Assembly (NCBI GenBank): GCA_031292035.1
Contig: JARLHX010000278.1
Coordinates: 1 to 64,000 of the forward strand
Origin: Negativicutes bacterium
GTDB taxonomy: Bacteria > Bacillota_C > Negativicutes > Sporomusales_B > JARLHX01
Length of the DNA stretch: 64,000 nt
Direction of reading: 5' to 3'
A model generated the notes under the pieces. The model saw nothing but the letters and a program-made list of their open reading frames with translations. It made no database searches and was not told the origin of the DNA. The translations under genes and the position numbers were made by a program. How positions within the stretch are numbered: position 1 is the first letter of the stretch; each line of letters opens with the position of its first letter. Shown one piece after another: positions 1 to 7,514 of the stretch.

Positions 1-318
1 AGCTTCTTTATCAAGCCGTCTGACATCGGTCCGCGGTTTTCGCTGCCGACAGGCGCCTATTTTGGTGCTGTGGCCAACTCCTATGTCGTCAATTCCATTC
101 TGCCGCCCTCCGGCGCCTTTGTGCTGGTCGACCATATCGCCGGCATCGGCCTGTTTACCATCTTCCTGTCGATCGCACTATCTCTCGTCTCGCACTACCT
201 CTTTGTCCGCAAAGATGAGAAAGACCTTTCCGCGGCACTCGACAGAGCCATGTTCTTTGTCGTTGGGCTCAGCTGCCTCATCGCCAATATTGTCATACCT
301 TTCTGCGCCCGCGGCTAA
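1..318 (+). CDS. Pentameric ligand-gated-channel-like membrane protein, C-terminal part (cut by window edge)
   Basis: The reading frame is open from the first base, so only the last 105 codons of a gene starting left of the window are visible. This part corresponds to the end of M1 through M4 of the complete copy that follows at 542-1651. The nucleotide match is about 97 percent: I count nine substitutions over 318 bases, and only one changes an amino acid (Asp to Glu before the last helix). The likely role is the membrane channel domain of a pentameric ligand-gated ion channel relative. The tandem arrangement points to a recent duplication or ongoing gene conversion. The 223 bases between the copies are A-rich and show no gene. 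The family assignment rests on the complete copy and is moderate. Confidence 0.6.
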   Translation, partial: SFFIKPSDIGPRFSLPTGAYFGAVANSYVVNSILPPSGAFVLVDHIAGIGLFTIFLSIALSLVSHYLFVRKDEKDLSAALDRAMFFVVGLSCLIANIVIPFCARG

Positions 319-541
319 CCGCCCCCGCCGGACAGAAGATGAATGATCCCTCAAGACCCCTCGGCGCCGCCATCATCATGGCCGGCGTCTTTCTTTTTCC
401 TTCTTTTGCGAAAAAATAAGCGAATCTTTATTAAGTAAAAAGAGGTGTTTTTTATCATATGGCGAATTTTGGAGAAATCACAATAAAAATAGCAAAAAAA
501 TAAAAAAACTTCAGCACAAAAAATAAAAAAGGGGGCGCACT

Positions 542-1651
542 ATGATTCCGAATTGGAACAATCTTAACGACAAAAAGAAGCAGTTTATCGTCGTCTTTTC
601 CCTCTGTATCCTGGTGTTATATTCAGTGATCACCTTTTACAGCGCGTCAGCCATGCACAACAACAATACCCTTGCCGCCGCCAACCATGTGGCAAGATTG
701 AGCCCGACCGCCGCTGAACCGGGAAAAACCCCGCCTGACCCCTACCCTGAAGCAAAAGACTATACCACCGTAAAAGTCGGAACCTATATCGACGACGTCG
801 ATACCCTCTCGATCAAGGATTCCGCCTGGACCACCAATTTTTATATCTGGTTCAGCTGGCAGGGCGACAGAACCCTCGATCCCGGCTCCAAGCTCACCCT
901 TGTCGACGGTGTCATCAACAAAAAAGAATTGGCGGAAGAATTCCATGATAATAACGGGATGAATTATCAGCGTTACAAGGTTTCCGCCAAAGTCATCAAG
1001 TTTTTTGATACGGTCCGGGTACCGATTGAAAATCATATGCTGAACATCTATGTCGAAGACAGCGCCCGTGACGGTTCGAAACTCCGTTTCGAAGCCGACA
1101 CCTCTTCCAATATCAGTTCCCGGGTCACCATCCCCGGCTACCGGATCACCGGCCACGGCAATGTGGTCAAGACCCATACCTACCGTTCCTCCTACGGCGA
1201 CCCCCGGGTATCGCCTGACACCCGGAAAGTCTTCTCGCAGTACATTGCCGCCGTGGAAATCAGCCGGATTGACTACGGCCTATATGTCAAGCTCTTCTTG
1301 TCCCTGTTTGCCGCCCTCGCCCTGACCCTGTCCAGCTTCTTTATCAAGCCGTCTGACATCGGTCCGCGGTTTTCGCTGCCGACAGGCGCCTATTTTGGTG
1401 CTGTGGCCAACTCCTATGTCGTCAATTCCATCCTGCCGCCCTCCGGCGCCTTTGTGCTGGTCGACCATATCGCCGGCATCGGCCTCTTTACCATCTTCCT
1501 GTCGATCGCGCTGTCTCTCGTCTCGCACTACCTCTTTGTCCGCAAAGATGAGAAAGAGCTCTCCGCGGCACTCGACAGAGCCATGTTCTTTGTCGTTGGG
1601 CTCAGCTGCCTGATCGCCAATATTGTCATTCCGTTCTGCGCCCGCGGCTAA
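542..1651 (+). CDS. Pentameric ligand-gated ion channel-like protein (complete tandem copy)
   Basis: 369 residues. The layout is a short N-terminal membrane segment (about 15-35), an extracytoplasmic beta-rich domain (about 75-235) and four hydrophobic segments (about 247-268, 283-300, 311-334 and 347-367). This is the order expected for a bacterial Cys-loop-receptor relative. The stretch VDTLSIKDSAWTTNFYIWFS resembles the start of the ligand-binding sandwich, where bacterial homologues carry an I-D-x-D/K-x-x-x-W/F-x-x-x-F-Y-x-W pattern. The Ala/Asn-rich second helix followed by ILPPSGAFVLVDHI resembles the M2-M3 linker of these proteins. No disulfide Cys-loop is present, as is usual in bacteria. 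A GGGGGCG ribosome site lies just upstream of the ATG. Ligand and ion are unknown. It could instead be an uncharacterised membrane protein with the same topology. Confidence 0.55.
   Translation: MIPNWNNLNDKKKQFIVVFSLCILVLYSVITFYSASAMHNNNTLAAANHVARLSPTAAEPGKTPPDPYPEAKDYTTVKVGTYIDDVDTLSIKDSAWTTNFYIWFSWQGDRTLDPGSKLTLVDGVINKKELAEEFHDNNGMNYQRYKVSAKVIKFFDTVRVPIENHMLNIYVEDSARDGSKLRFEADTSSNISSRVTIPGYRITGHGNVVKTHTYRSSYGDPRVSPDTRKVFSQYIAAVEISRIDYGLYVKLFLSLFAALALTLSSFFIKPSDIGPRFSLPTGAYFGAVANSYVVNSILPPSGAFVLVDHIAGIGLFTIFLSIALSLVSHYLFVRKDEKELSAALDRAMFFVVGLSCLIANIVIPFCARG
1334..1651 (+). repeat. Direct repeat of bases 1-318 (duplicated channel gene)
   Basis: Bases 1334-1651 repeat bases 1-318 with about nine mismatches, nearly all at third codon positions. 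The repeat extends left of the window for the first copy, so its full length cannot be seen. It marks a tandem gene duplication. Confidence 0.95.
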
Positions 1652-1680
1652 CATCGGCCACAAACTCATAGCAACATTAC

Positions 1681-1708
1681 AAAAGGGACACACACAGTGT
1701 CCCTTTTT
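1681..1708. terminator. Bidirectional intrinsic terminator
   Basis: An 11-bp perfect stem, AAAAGGGACAC pairing with GTGTCCCTTTT around a 5-nt loop, is flanked by A and T runs. It sits between the convergent channel-like gene and the AraC-type gene and can serve both. Confidence 0.85.
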
Positions 1709-1710
1709 CC

Positions 1711-2607
1711 TTATCCTTTATTCTTCCGATATTCTTTCGGTGTGCATAAAACTTGTTTTTTAAAGCTTTCAATATAATAACTCGTACTGCCAAAACCCAC
1801 GCCGTCGGCGATCTCGCTTACCGTCCTGTCGGTCGTTCGCAAAAGCTCGATACTGCGGTTGATCCGATAGCTTATGACATAGTCGAAGACGGTGCATTTT
1901 ACCACCCGCTTGAAAAAGCGGCAGCACTCTCCCCTGCTGACATTGACCAACGCCGCCAGCTCCTCCAGGGTGATCTTTTCCCGGAAATGCTCGTGAATAT
2001 AGGACAGGATGGTCTTGATTCGCTGCTGGTCGATATATTCATTGGCCTTGACCTCTGGCGCCGCTTCGTTCGGCCGTCCAATCAACTGCCGCCAGATGGC
2101 TGCCAGTTCCAGGACAATATCGAGTTCATAGCCAAAGGCCTTTTGGCGATAAAGCTGATAGATGGCCTGTATTTTGGCCAGGATGATTTCCTGCCACCCT
2201 TCGTCCCCCTCCAGCAGGGCAGCCGAAAATCCCGGCAGCGTGAGAAAGGGCTTGATATACTTCTTCTCGATGGCGCTCCCCGGGAAAAAGGCCAGCAGCT
2301 TGGCGTCGGCATTGATGCAGATATAGGTGCTGTCAGGCTTTGTGACCGGTCTCGCCATATGGAGGCAACCACTGTTGATGAAAATACCCTGGCCCTCTTT
2401 TAGGACATAGGCCGTCTGATTGACCAAAAACTCCACTTCGCCTTTGGTGACCAGCGAAAGCTGGAGCTCTTCATGCCAATGCCAGTTGACCAGCCCTGCG
2501 ACATTTTTATCCAGCTGATCCAAATAAACTGCCAGCGGAAAATCATAGCTCCCATGGAGGGTCGTCTCCCGGCGATTCTTGTCAATTTGGATATCTCTAA
2601 TCTGCAT
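1711..2607 (-). CDS. AraC family transcriptional regulator with cupin sensor domain
   Basis: 298 residues from the ATG at 2607, which has a GGAGG site upstream; an in-frame upstream extension lacks one. The N-terminal half is a cupin-type effector domain with the characteristic HWHEELQLSLV stretch. The C-terminal about 100 residues hold the two AraC helix-turn-helix units (ITLEELAALVNVS and the later TVSEIADGVGFGSTSYY). It is a cytoplasmic DNA-binding regulator. It is divergent from the diaminopropionate ammonia-lyase and M20 hydrolase genes with 126 bp between starts. The simplest inference is that it controls those genes in response to an amino acid or breakdown product. The ligand is not deducible. 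Confidence 0.88.
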   Translation of the reverse strand: MQIRDIQIDKNRRETTLHGSYDFPLAVYLDQLDKNVAGLVNWHWHEELQLSLVTKGEVEFLVNQTAYVLKEGQGIFINSGCLHMARPVTKPDSTYICINADAKLLAFFPGSAIEKKYIKPFLTLPGFSAALLEGDEGWQEIILAKIQAIYQLYRQKAFGYELDIVLELAAIWRQLIGRPNEAAPEVKANEYIDQQRIKTILSYIHEHFREKITLEELAALVNVSRGECCRFFKRVVKCTVFDYVISYRINRSIELLRTTDRTVSEIADGVGFGSTSYYIESFKKQVLCTPKEYRKNKG

Positions 2608-2733
2608 TGTACACCCTCCGAGCAATATCCCGATATTATCAAGCAATATTTTTGTAGAAATCAAAATAAATATCAATATAATTATATAGTAGATAGAGAA
2701 GTTTGCAAGACAGAAAGAAGGGGTTTATCGATC

Positions 2734-3924
2734 ATGGCAGCCGCTATTTCCATCATCCCCGGCCAAAAGCACCGCGACGAGTTATCACCGCTCCTGTCCC
2801 CTGCGACGGTGGCAGCAGTGGAGACATTTCACCGTTCGCTGCCGACCCACCGGAAAACGCCGCTGGTCGCCCTCCCCGCCCTGGCGAAGAAGCTCGGGGT
2901 GCGCAATATCTTCGTCAAAGATGAATCCCCGCGTTTTGGCCTCAATTCCTTCAAGGGTCTCGGCGCCACCTATGCGATTGCAAAAATCATTGCCAAAATG
3001 ACAGGTGTAGATGAAACCAGCTTAAACTATGCCGCCCTGACCACCGAAAGCATTCGCGCAAAAGTAAAAAATCTCGTATTTGTCACCGCCACTGACGGCA
3101 ACCACGGAAAAAGTGTCGCCTGGGCTGCCTCGATCTTTGGCTGCAAAGTCATAGTTTATATGCCAATGGGTTCTAAGGAATGCCGGGCCGAGGCCATTCG
3201 CACCATCAATAACACCACCGTTGAAATTACCGCGCTGAACTATGACGACACTGTAAGGTTGGCTGCTGAATATGCCAAAAAGCCTGACCACTATCTGGTG
3301 CAGGACACCGGTTTTGACGGCTATGAAGACATTCCCAGCGCCATCATCCAGGGCTACACCACCATGGCGTCAGAGGCCCTTGCCCAGTTGGCCGACCACC
3401 ACATCGAAAAGCCCTCCCACCTCTTTCTCCAGGCCGGTGTCGGCTCGATGGCAGGCAGTATCCTCGGCTATCTGGCCCATTACTATCATAAAAAGCCCCC
3501 GGTGACCACCATTGTCGAGCCTGCCACCGTGGCCTGCATCTACCAGTCGGCGAAAGCCGGCGACGGTGCCCCCCACCCCATCGGCGGCAACCCGGTGACC
3601 ATCATGGCCGGCCTGAACTGCGGCGAGCCCAACCCCTTTACCTGGCCGATCCTGAGGGACTATGCCTCCTTTTACGCCAGCTGCCCTGATTGGGTAACCG
3701 AATGCGGGATGAAGACCCTGGCCCACCCCATCGGCCAGGATGCAAACGTCGTCTCCGGTGAATCAGGCGCCGTCGGCCTCGGCCTTCTTGTCGCCCTCTG
3801 TTCGGACCAGCAACTCAGCGCCTACCGGCAGTTGCTCGGTCTGGACGAGACGTCCACCATTTTGCTGTTTAGCACCGAAGGAAATACCGATCCCGAATCC
3901 TACGACGCCATCGTAAGCCGCTAG
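2734..3924 (+). CDS. dpaL: Diaminopropionate ammonia-lyase (PLP enzyme)
   Basis: 396 residues from ATG 2734, preceded by AGAAGGGG. Longer in-frame extensions run into the divergent regulator and are rejected. The family breaks 2,3-diaminopropionate into pyruvate and two ammonia. It belongs to PLP fold type II, with the Schiff-base lysine in NSFKGLGA (Lys74), the asparagine loop TDGNHGKS and a glycine loop QAGVGSMAGS. The C-terminal signature AGLNCGEPNPFTWPILRD is characteristic of the DpaL/YgeX group rather than threonine dehydratase. It lies 22 bp ahead of the M20 hydrolase, so both are probably one operon. In E. coli ygeX and ygeY are likewise neighbours in a purine/selenium-linked cluster. 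Confidence 0.9.
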   Translation: MAAAISIIPGQKHRDELSPLLSPATVAAVETFHRSLPTHRKTPLVALPALAKKLGVRNIFVKDESPRFGLNSFKGLGATYAIAKIIAKMTGVDETSLNYAALTTESIRAKVKNLVFVTATDGNHGKSVAWAASIFGCKVIVYMPMGSKECRAEAIRTINNTTVEITALNYDDTVRLAAEYAKKPDHYLVQDTGFDGYEDIPSAIIQGYTTMASEALAQLADHHIEKPSHLFLQAGVGSMAGSILGYLAHYYHKKPPVTTIVEPATVACIYQSAKAGDGAPHPIGGNPVTIMAGLNCGEPNPFTWPILRDYASFYASCPDWVTECGMKTLAHPIGQDANVVSGESGAVGLGLLVALCSDQQLSAYRQLLGLDETSTILLFSTEGNTDPESYDAIVSR

Positions 3925-3946
3925 AACGAAAAGGAGGCTCCTCACT

Positions 3947-5119
3947 ATGAATCAAAAGGTGCAAGACACCCTCAAGGCGCTGGAAAGCCAGTTAATCGCC
4001 TTTGCCCAGGACCTGGTCCGCATCCAAAGCTTCACCGGCCAGGAAGAAGCGATTGTCCAACGGATAAAGCAGGAAATGGAAAAGCTGGACTATGACGAAA
4101 TCCTCATCGATAAAGTGGGCAACATTATCGGCCGAATGGGCAGCGGCCCGGTGAAAATACTGTTTGACTCCCACGCCGATCATGTATCTGTCAGCGACGC
4201 CGGCGAATGGCGGCATGGGCCATATAGCGGCGACATCGAAGACGGCCGACTGTACGGCCGGGCTTCCACCGATATGAAGGGTTCGCTTGCCGCCACCGTC
4301 TATGCCGGCCATATCATGAAAAAACTCGGTCTGGCAGAGGGGAAAACGATTTTCATCTGCGGCTCGGTCATGGAGGAAGACTTTGACGGCGAAGGACTCT
4401 ATCATGCCATCGTCGACAATGAATTAAAACCAGATTATGTGGTCATCTGCGAGCCCAGTCACCTTAACCTCGCCATGGGCCATTTGGGACGGGCCATCTA
4501 TAAAATCAATATAAAAGGGACCTCTGCCCACGGGGCCGCCCCGGAACGAGGCGACAACGCCGTCTATAAAGCCGCCGCCATCATTGCCCGGATCGAAGCC
4601 CTCGGCAAACAGTATATGGCCCTGCCGCCCGAGCGCCCCTCCATCGCCCTGACCAAAATCGAAAGCACCTCCGCCTCCTTAAACGCCGTACCAGGAAGCT
4701 GCATCCTCTATATCGACCGCCGCATCACCTGCCGTGAAACCGAGGAATCGGTCGGCAAAGAGCTGGATTTCTTGATCGGCGACTTGGACGCCGACTGGGA
4801 GATCTATGACGCGACCGGAAAAAGCTATACCGGCGAAGACATCCTCCTCCACTCCTATCTGCCGGCCTGGGAGATTGCCGAAGACCACCCCTTGGCCCAA
4901 GGCTGCATCGCCGTCTATCAGGAGATATTCGGCAAAAAGCCAGCCCCCTATAAATGGGACTTTTCCACCAACGGAGTGGCGTCAGCCAAGCTGGGCATAC
5001 CCACCATCGGCTTTGGCGCCGGCGACGAAAAAATGGCCCATATGGCGGACGAATACTGCCCCCTGTCCGACATCCTCCTGGCCTGCAAATTCTTTGCCTT
5101 ATTGCCGCTCAAACTTTAG
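3947..5119 (+). CDS. ygeY: YgeY-type M20 family metallohydrolase
   Basis: 390 residues, ATG preceded by AAAAGGAGGC. It is an M20 peptidase/deacylase with the metal-site series DSHADH (His76), STDMKGS, the catalytic-base stretch VMEEDFDGEG, CEPSH and the late TIGFGAGDEKMAH. The dimerisation (lid) domain lies in the middle (about residues 180-290, beginning near GTSAHGAAPERGDN). The YgeY subgroup is annotated as selenium metabolism-linked hydrolase, but its substrate is not settled. Following directly after dpaL, it probably releases or processes an amino-acid-like substrate for that lyase; this is an inference from context. It ends just before a strong terminator. Confidence 0.85.
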   Translation: MNQKVQDTLKALESQLIAFAQDLVRIQSFTGQEEAIVQRIKQEMEKLDYDEILIDKVGNIIGRMGSGPVKILFDSHADHVSVSDAGEWRHGPYSGDIEDGRLYGRASTDMKGSLAATVYAGHIMKKLGLAEGKTIFICGSVMEEDFDGEGLYHAIVDNELKPDYVVICEPSHLNLAMGHLGRAIYKINIKGTSAHGAAPERGDNAVYKAAAIIARIEALGKQYMALPPERPSIALTKIESTSASLNAVPGSCILYIDRRITCRETEESVGKELDFLIGDLDADWEIYDATGKSYTGEDILLHSYLPAWEIAEDHPLAQGCIAVYQEIFGKKPAPYKWDFSTNGVASAKLGIPTIGFGAGDEKMAHMADEYCPLSDILLACKFFALLPLKL

Positions 5120-5189
5120 GCTATAAATGGACGGCAGCGGTAGCTGATTCGTAAGACAACACGCCCTCCATCTATTTTACAGTCATGGC

Positions 5190-5218
5190 AAAAGAGACAC
5201 CCTAGGGTGTCTCTTTCT
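5190..5218 (+). terminator. Intrinsic terminator after dpaL-ygeY
   Basis: AAAGAGACACCC and GGGTGTCTCTTT form a 12-bp stem closed over TA, followed by CTTTCT. It separates the dpaL-ygeY unit from the arsenic operon promoter. Confidence 0.8.
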
Positions 5219-5260
5219 GCCTTCCTTAGTATTTTGACTGACAGATATCTAAGAAGTTCA

Positions 5261-5289
5261 TTGACTTTAGTCACATTTTTGAGTAACAT
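5261..5289 (+). promoter_or_regulatory. Sigma-A type promoter of the arsenic operon
   Basis: TTGACT (5261-5266), a 17-bp spacer and TAACAT (5284-5289). This places the start site near 5296, about 38 bases before the arsC start codon. Confidence 0.6.
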
Positions 5290-5318
5290 ATTTATATATT
5301 GATTAATATCTATATGTT
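5285..5318 (+). promoter_or_regulatory. Candidate ArsR operator overlapping the -10 and start site
   Basis: An AT-rich imperfect palindrome with outer arms AACATAT (5285-5291) and ATATGTT (5312-5318) and inner arms ATATT (5296-5300) and AATAT (5305-5309). ArsR-type repressors bind AT-rich dyads of this size at the start of their own operons. Position over the -10 fits repression. The assignment is inferred from sequence and location. Confidence 0.5.
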
Positions 5319-5333
5319 ATAAGGAGAATACCC

Positions 5334-5768
5334 ATGACAACACCAAAACAAAAAGTGCTGTTTTTATGCACCCACAACTCTGCCCGGTCCCAGATGGCCG
5401 AGGGCTTGCTGCGGGGGCTGCACGGCGACCGCTATGAGGCCTTCAGCGCCGGAACGGCGGTGACCCGGGTCAACCCCTATGTGGCCAGAGCCATGGCCGA
5501 GATCGGCATCGACCTATCCTCCCACCGTTCTAAACACCTGAATGAATTTATCAACGACAGCTTTGACTTTGTCGTCACCGTCTGCGACAACGCCCAGGAA
5601 TCCTGCCCCTATTTCCCGGGTGGCAAAACCATGCTGCATCATAGCTTTACCGACCCGTCCGGGTTCACAGGCTCTGACGACGAAATCATGGCAGGGGTCA
5701 GGCTGGTGCGCGGCGAGATCAGGCAGTGGATCGGCGAAACCTTTGGCAAGGCTGGTGAGGAGCGATGA
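5334..5768 (+). CDS. arsC: Arsenate reductase, thioredoxin-coupled (low-molecular-weight phosphatase fold)
   Basis: 144 residues. It reduces arsenate to arsenite in the cytoplasm. The catalytic P-loop CTHNSARS (Cys12-X5-Arg18) is intact. The two redox cysteines of the thioredoxin-coupled class are at Cys84 and Cys91 (VTVCDNAQESCPYF), matching the Cys10/Cys82/Cys89 triad of the B. subtilis enzyme. It is the first gene of the arsenic operon, preceded by AAGGAG, and its stop overlaps the start of arsR in ATGA. The clear cysteine triad distinguishes it from an ordinary protein tyrosine phosphatase. Confidence 0.93.
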   Translation: MTTPKQKVLFLCTHNSARSQMAEGLLRGLHGDRYEAFSAGTAVTRVNPYVARAMAEIGIDLSSHRSKHLNEFINDSFDFVVTVCDNAQESCPYFPGGKTMLHHSFTDPSGFTGSDDEIMAGVRLVRGEIRQWIGETFGKAGEER

Positions 5769-6064
5769 GAGCCTTGGCCGACATTTTCAAGGCCCTCGGC
5801 GACCCGATCCGGCTCGAAATCGTCCAGCTCTTGCTGGGCAAGGAGCTTTGCGTCTGCGATATCCTGGACGCCTTCAAGGTTTCCCAGCCCACCATCTCCC
5901 ATCATCTCAAAGTGCTCAAATACGCCGGACTGGTCAACGACAACCGCGAGGGCAAGTGGATTTACTATAGCTTGCATCCCGAAGCCTTCACCCTGATCAA
6001 GGCGTTTTCGGAAACGATGGCGGCCGGATTGGCCCAAAAAGAACGACCAAACATCTGCGAATAA
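5765..6064 (+). CDS. arsR: ArsR-family arsenite-responsive repressor
   Basis: 99 residues, a small winged-helix repressor. The metalloid site is the pair Cys29 and Cys31 in ELCVCDIL, directly ahead of the recognition region KVSQPTISHHLKVLKYAGL. Arsenite binding to this motif releases the repressor from DNA. It overlaps arsC by 4 bp (ATGA), so translation is coupled. The likely target is the AT-rich dyad at 5285-5318. Being second rather than first in the operon is unremarkable for clostridial arsenic operons. Confidence 0.93.
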   Translation: MRALADIFKALGDPIRLEIVQLLLGKELCVCDILDAFKVSQPTISHHLKVLKYAGLVNDNREGKWIYYSLHPEAFTLIKAFSETMAAGLAQKERPNICE

Positions 6065-6076
6065 AGGAGACACATA

Positions 6077-7162
6077 ATGGCGAACGAAAAGCAGCTGGAC
6101 TTTTTTGAACGGTATCTCAGCCTGTGGGTTGCCGCCTGTATTGTCATCGGCGTGATCTTCGGCAAACTGTTTCCCGGCGTCGTCAGCGCGATGAGCAAGC
6201 TGGAGATCAGTCATGTCAATCTGCCAATCGCTGTTTTGATCTGGCTGATGATCTATCCGATGATGCTGAAGATCGATTTTGGCTCCATTCTAAAAGTCGG
6301 CGACAAGCCGAAAGGCCTCTTTATCACCCTGTTTGTCAACTGGATCGTCAAGCCCTTCAGCATGGCCTTTCTCGGCTGGCTGTTCTTTAAGCACCTCTTT
6401 ATCGGCCTGATCGGCGACCAGCTTGCCAGCGAATACCTCGCCGGGACCATCATCCTGGCGGCGGCCCCCTGCACCGCCATGGTCTTTGTCTGGAGCTACC
6501 TGACCGACGGCGACCCAGCCTACACCCTGGTGCAGGTGGCGATCAACGACCTCATTATGCTGGTCCTCTTCGCCCCTATCGTCATGTTCCTCCTCGGGGT
6601 CTCTAACATCATCGTGCCGACCGACGTCCTCTTCATGTCGGTCTTCCTCTATATCGTCATCCCCCTCGGGGCAGGCTATCTGACAAGGAGGATTGCCATC
6701 GCCAGCCGGGGCGAAGAATGGTTCAATAAAGAGTTCCTCGCTCCCTTAAAACCAGTCACCATCATCGCCCTGCTCATTACCCTGGTCATCATCTTCGCCT
6801 TCCAGGGTGAAGTCATCCTCGGCAACTGGTTCAACATCATTCTCATCGCCGTACCGATCACCATCCAGGTCTATTTCAACTCTTCGTTAGCCTACGGGCT
6901 GGCCAAATGGCTCAAGGTGCCCCATAGTATCGCCGCCCCCGGGGCTTTGATCGGCGCCAGCAACTTCTTCGAGCTGGCGGTCGCGGTCACCATCTCCCTG
7001 TTTGGCCTGACCTCCGGCGCCACCCTTGCCACCGTCGTCGGCGTCCTGGTCGAGGTGCCGGTCATGCTCTCGGTATGCAATTTCTGCAACCGGACCACCC
7101 ACTGGTTTGCTCCTGAAGGATGCCCGCTGGCGGCGGCTGGCAAGACGACCGAGCCAAAATAA
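6077..7162 (+). CDS. acr3: ACR3-family arsenite efflux permease
   Basis: 361 residues with about ten membrane helices. It exports arsenite across the cytoplasmic membrane. The conserved cysteine of the ACR3 family is present in AAAPCTAMVFVWSYL (Cys132), followed by the DGDPAYTLVQVAINDL stretch. The late VGVLVEVPVMLSVCNF segment carries the conserved glutamate. It belongs to the bile-acid/arsenite/riboflavin transporter superfamily, not the ArsB type. Ribosome site AAAGGAG, 13 bp after arsR. It is encoded with arsD and arsA. ACR3 normally works alone by proton exchange, so ArsA partnership here is a reasonable inference from the operon. Confidence 0.93.
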   Translation: MANEKQLDFFERYLSLWVAACIVIGVIFGKLFPGVVSAMSKLEISHVNLPIAVLIWLMIYPMMLKIDFGSILKVGDKPKGLFITLFVNWIVKPFSMAFLGWLFFKHLFIGLIGDQLASEYLAGTIILAAAPCTAMVFVWSYLTDGDPAYTLVQVAINDLIMLVLFAPIVMFLLGVSNIIVPTDVLFMSVFLYIVIPLGAGYLTRRIAIASRGEEWFNKEFLAPLKPVTIIALLITLVIIFAFQGEVILGNWFNIILIAVPITIQVYFNSSLAYGLAKWLKVPHSIAAPGALIGASNFFELAVAVTISLFGLTSGATLATVVGVLVEVPVMLSVCNFCNRTTHWFAPEGCPLAAAGKTTEPK

Positions 7163-7190
7163 CTCCTAAAATCGTTAAGGAGGCAAAAGC

Positions 7191-7490
7191 ATGACAATCG
7201 AGATCTATGATCCGCCGATGTGCTGTCCCACCGGAGTTTGCGGTCCCACCACCGACCCGGCCCTGCTCGAAATCCAGGAGACGATGATTGCTCTCAAAAA
7301 TGACGGCGTGGAGATCGGGCGCTACAGCCTCACCCATCACATCCAGCAATTCATGAACAACAGCGTGGTGGCAGAGCTTTTGAACAGCGAGGGCCTGGAC
7401 GCATTGCCCATTACCATGATCAACGGCCAGCTTTATAAAACCAAAGGCTATCCCTCTTATGAAGAGCTAAAATCCTCCCTGAACAAGTAG
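7191..7490 (+). CDS. arsD: ArsD arsenite metallochaperone
   Basis: 99 residues with a thioredoxin-like fold. ArsD hands arsenite to the ArsA ATPase. The three required cysteines are visible near the N terminus in PPMCCPTGVCGP (Cys11, Cys12 and Cys17), matching the Cys12/13/18 set of the plasmid R773 protein. The C-terminal cysteine pairs of some longer homologues are absent, which is normal for a protein of this length. It sits between acr3 and arsA, preceded by AAGGAGG. Confidence 0.92.
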   Translation: MTIEIYDPPMCCPTGVCGPTTDPALLEIQETMIALKNDGVEIGRYSLTHHIQQFMNNSVVAELLNSEGLDALPITMINGQLYKTKGYPSYEELKSSLNK

Positions 7491-7514
7491 CGCCACCGTC
7501 AGGAGGTGAAAACG

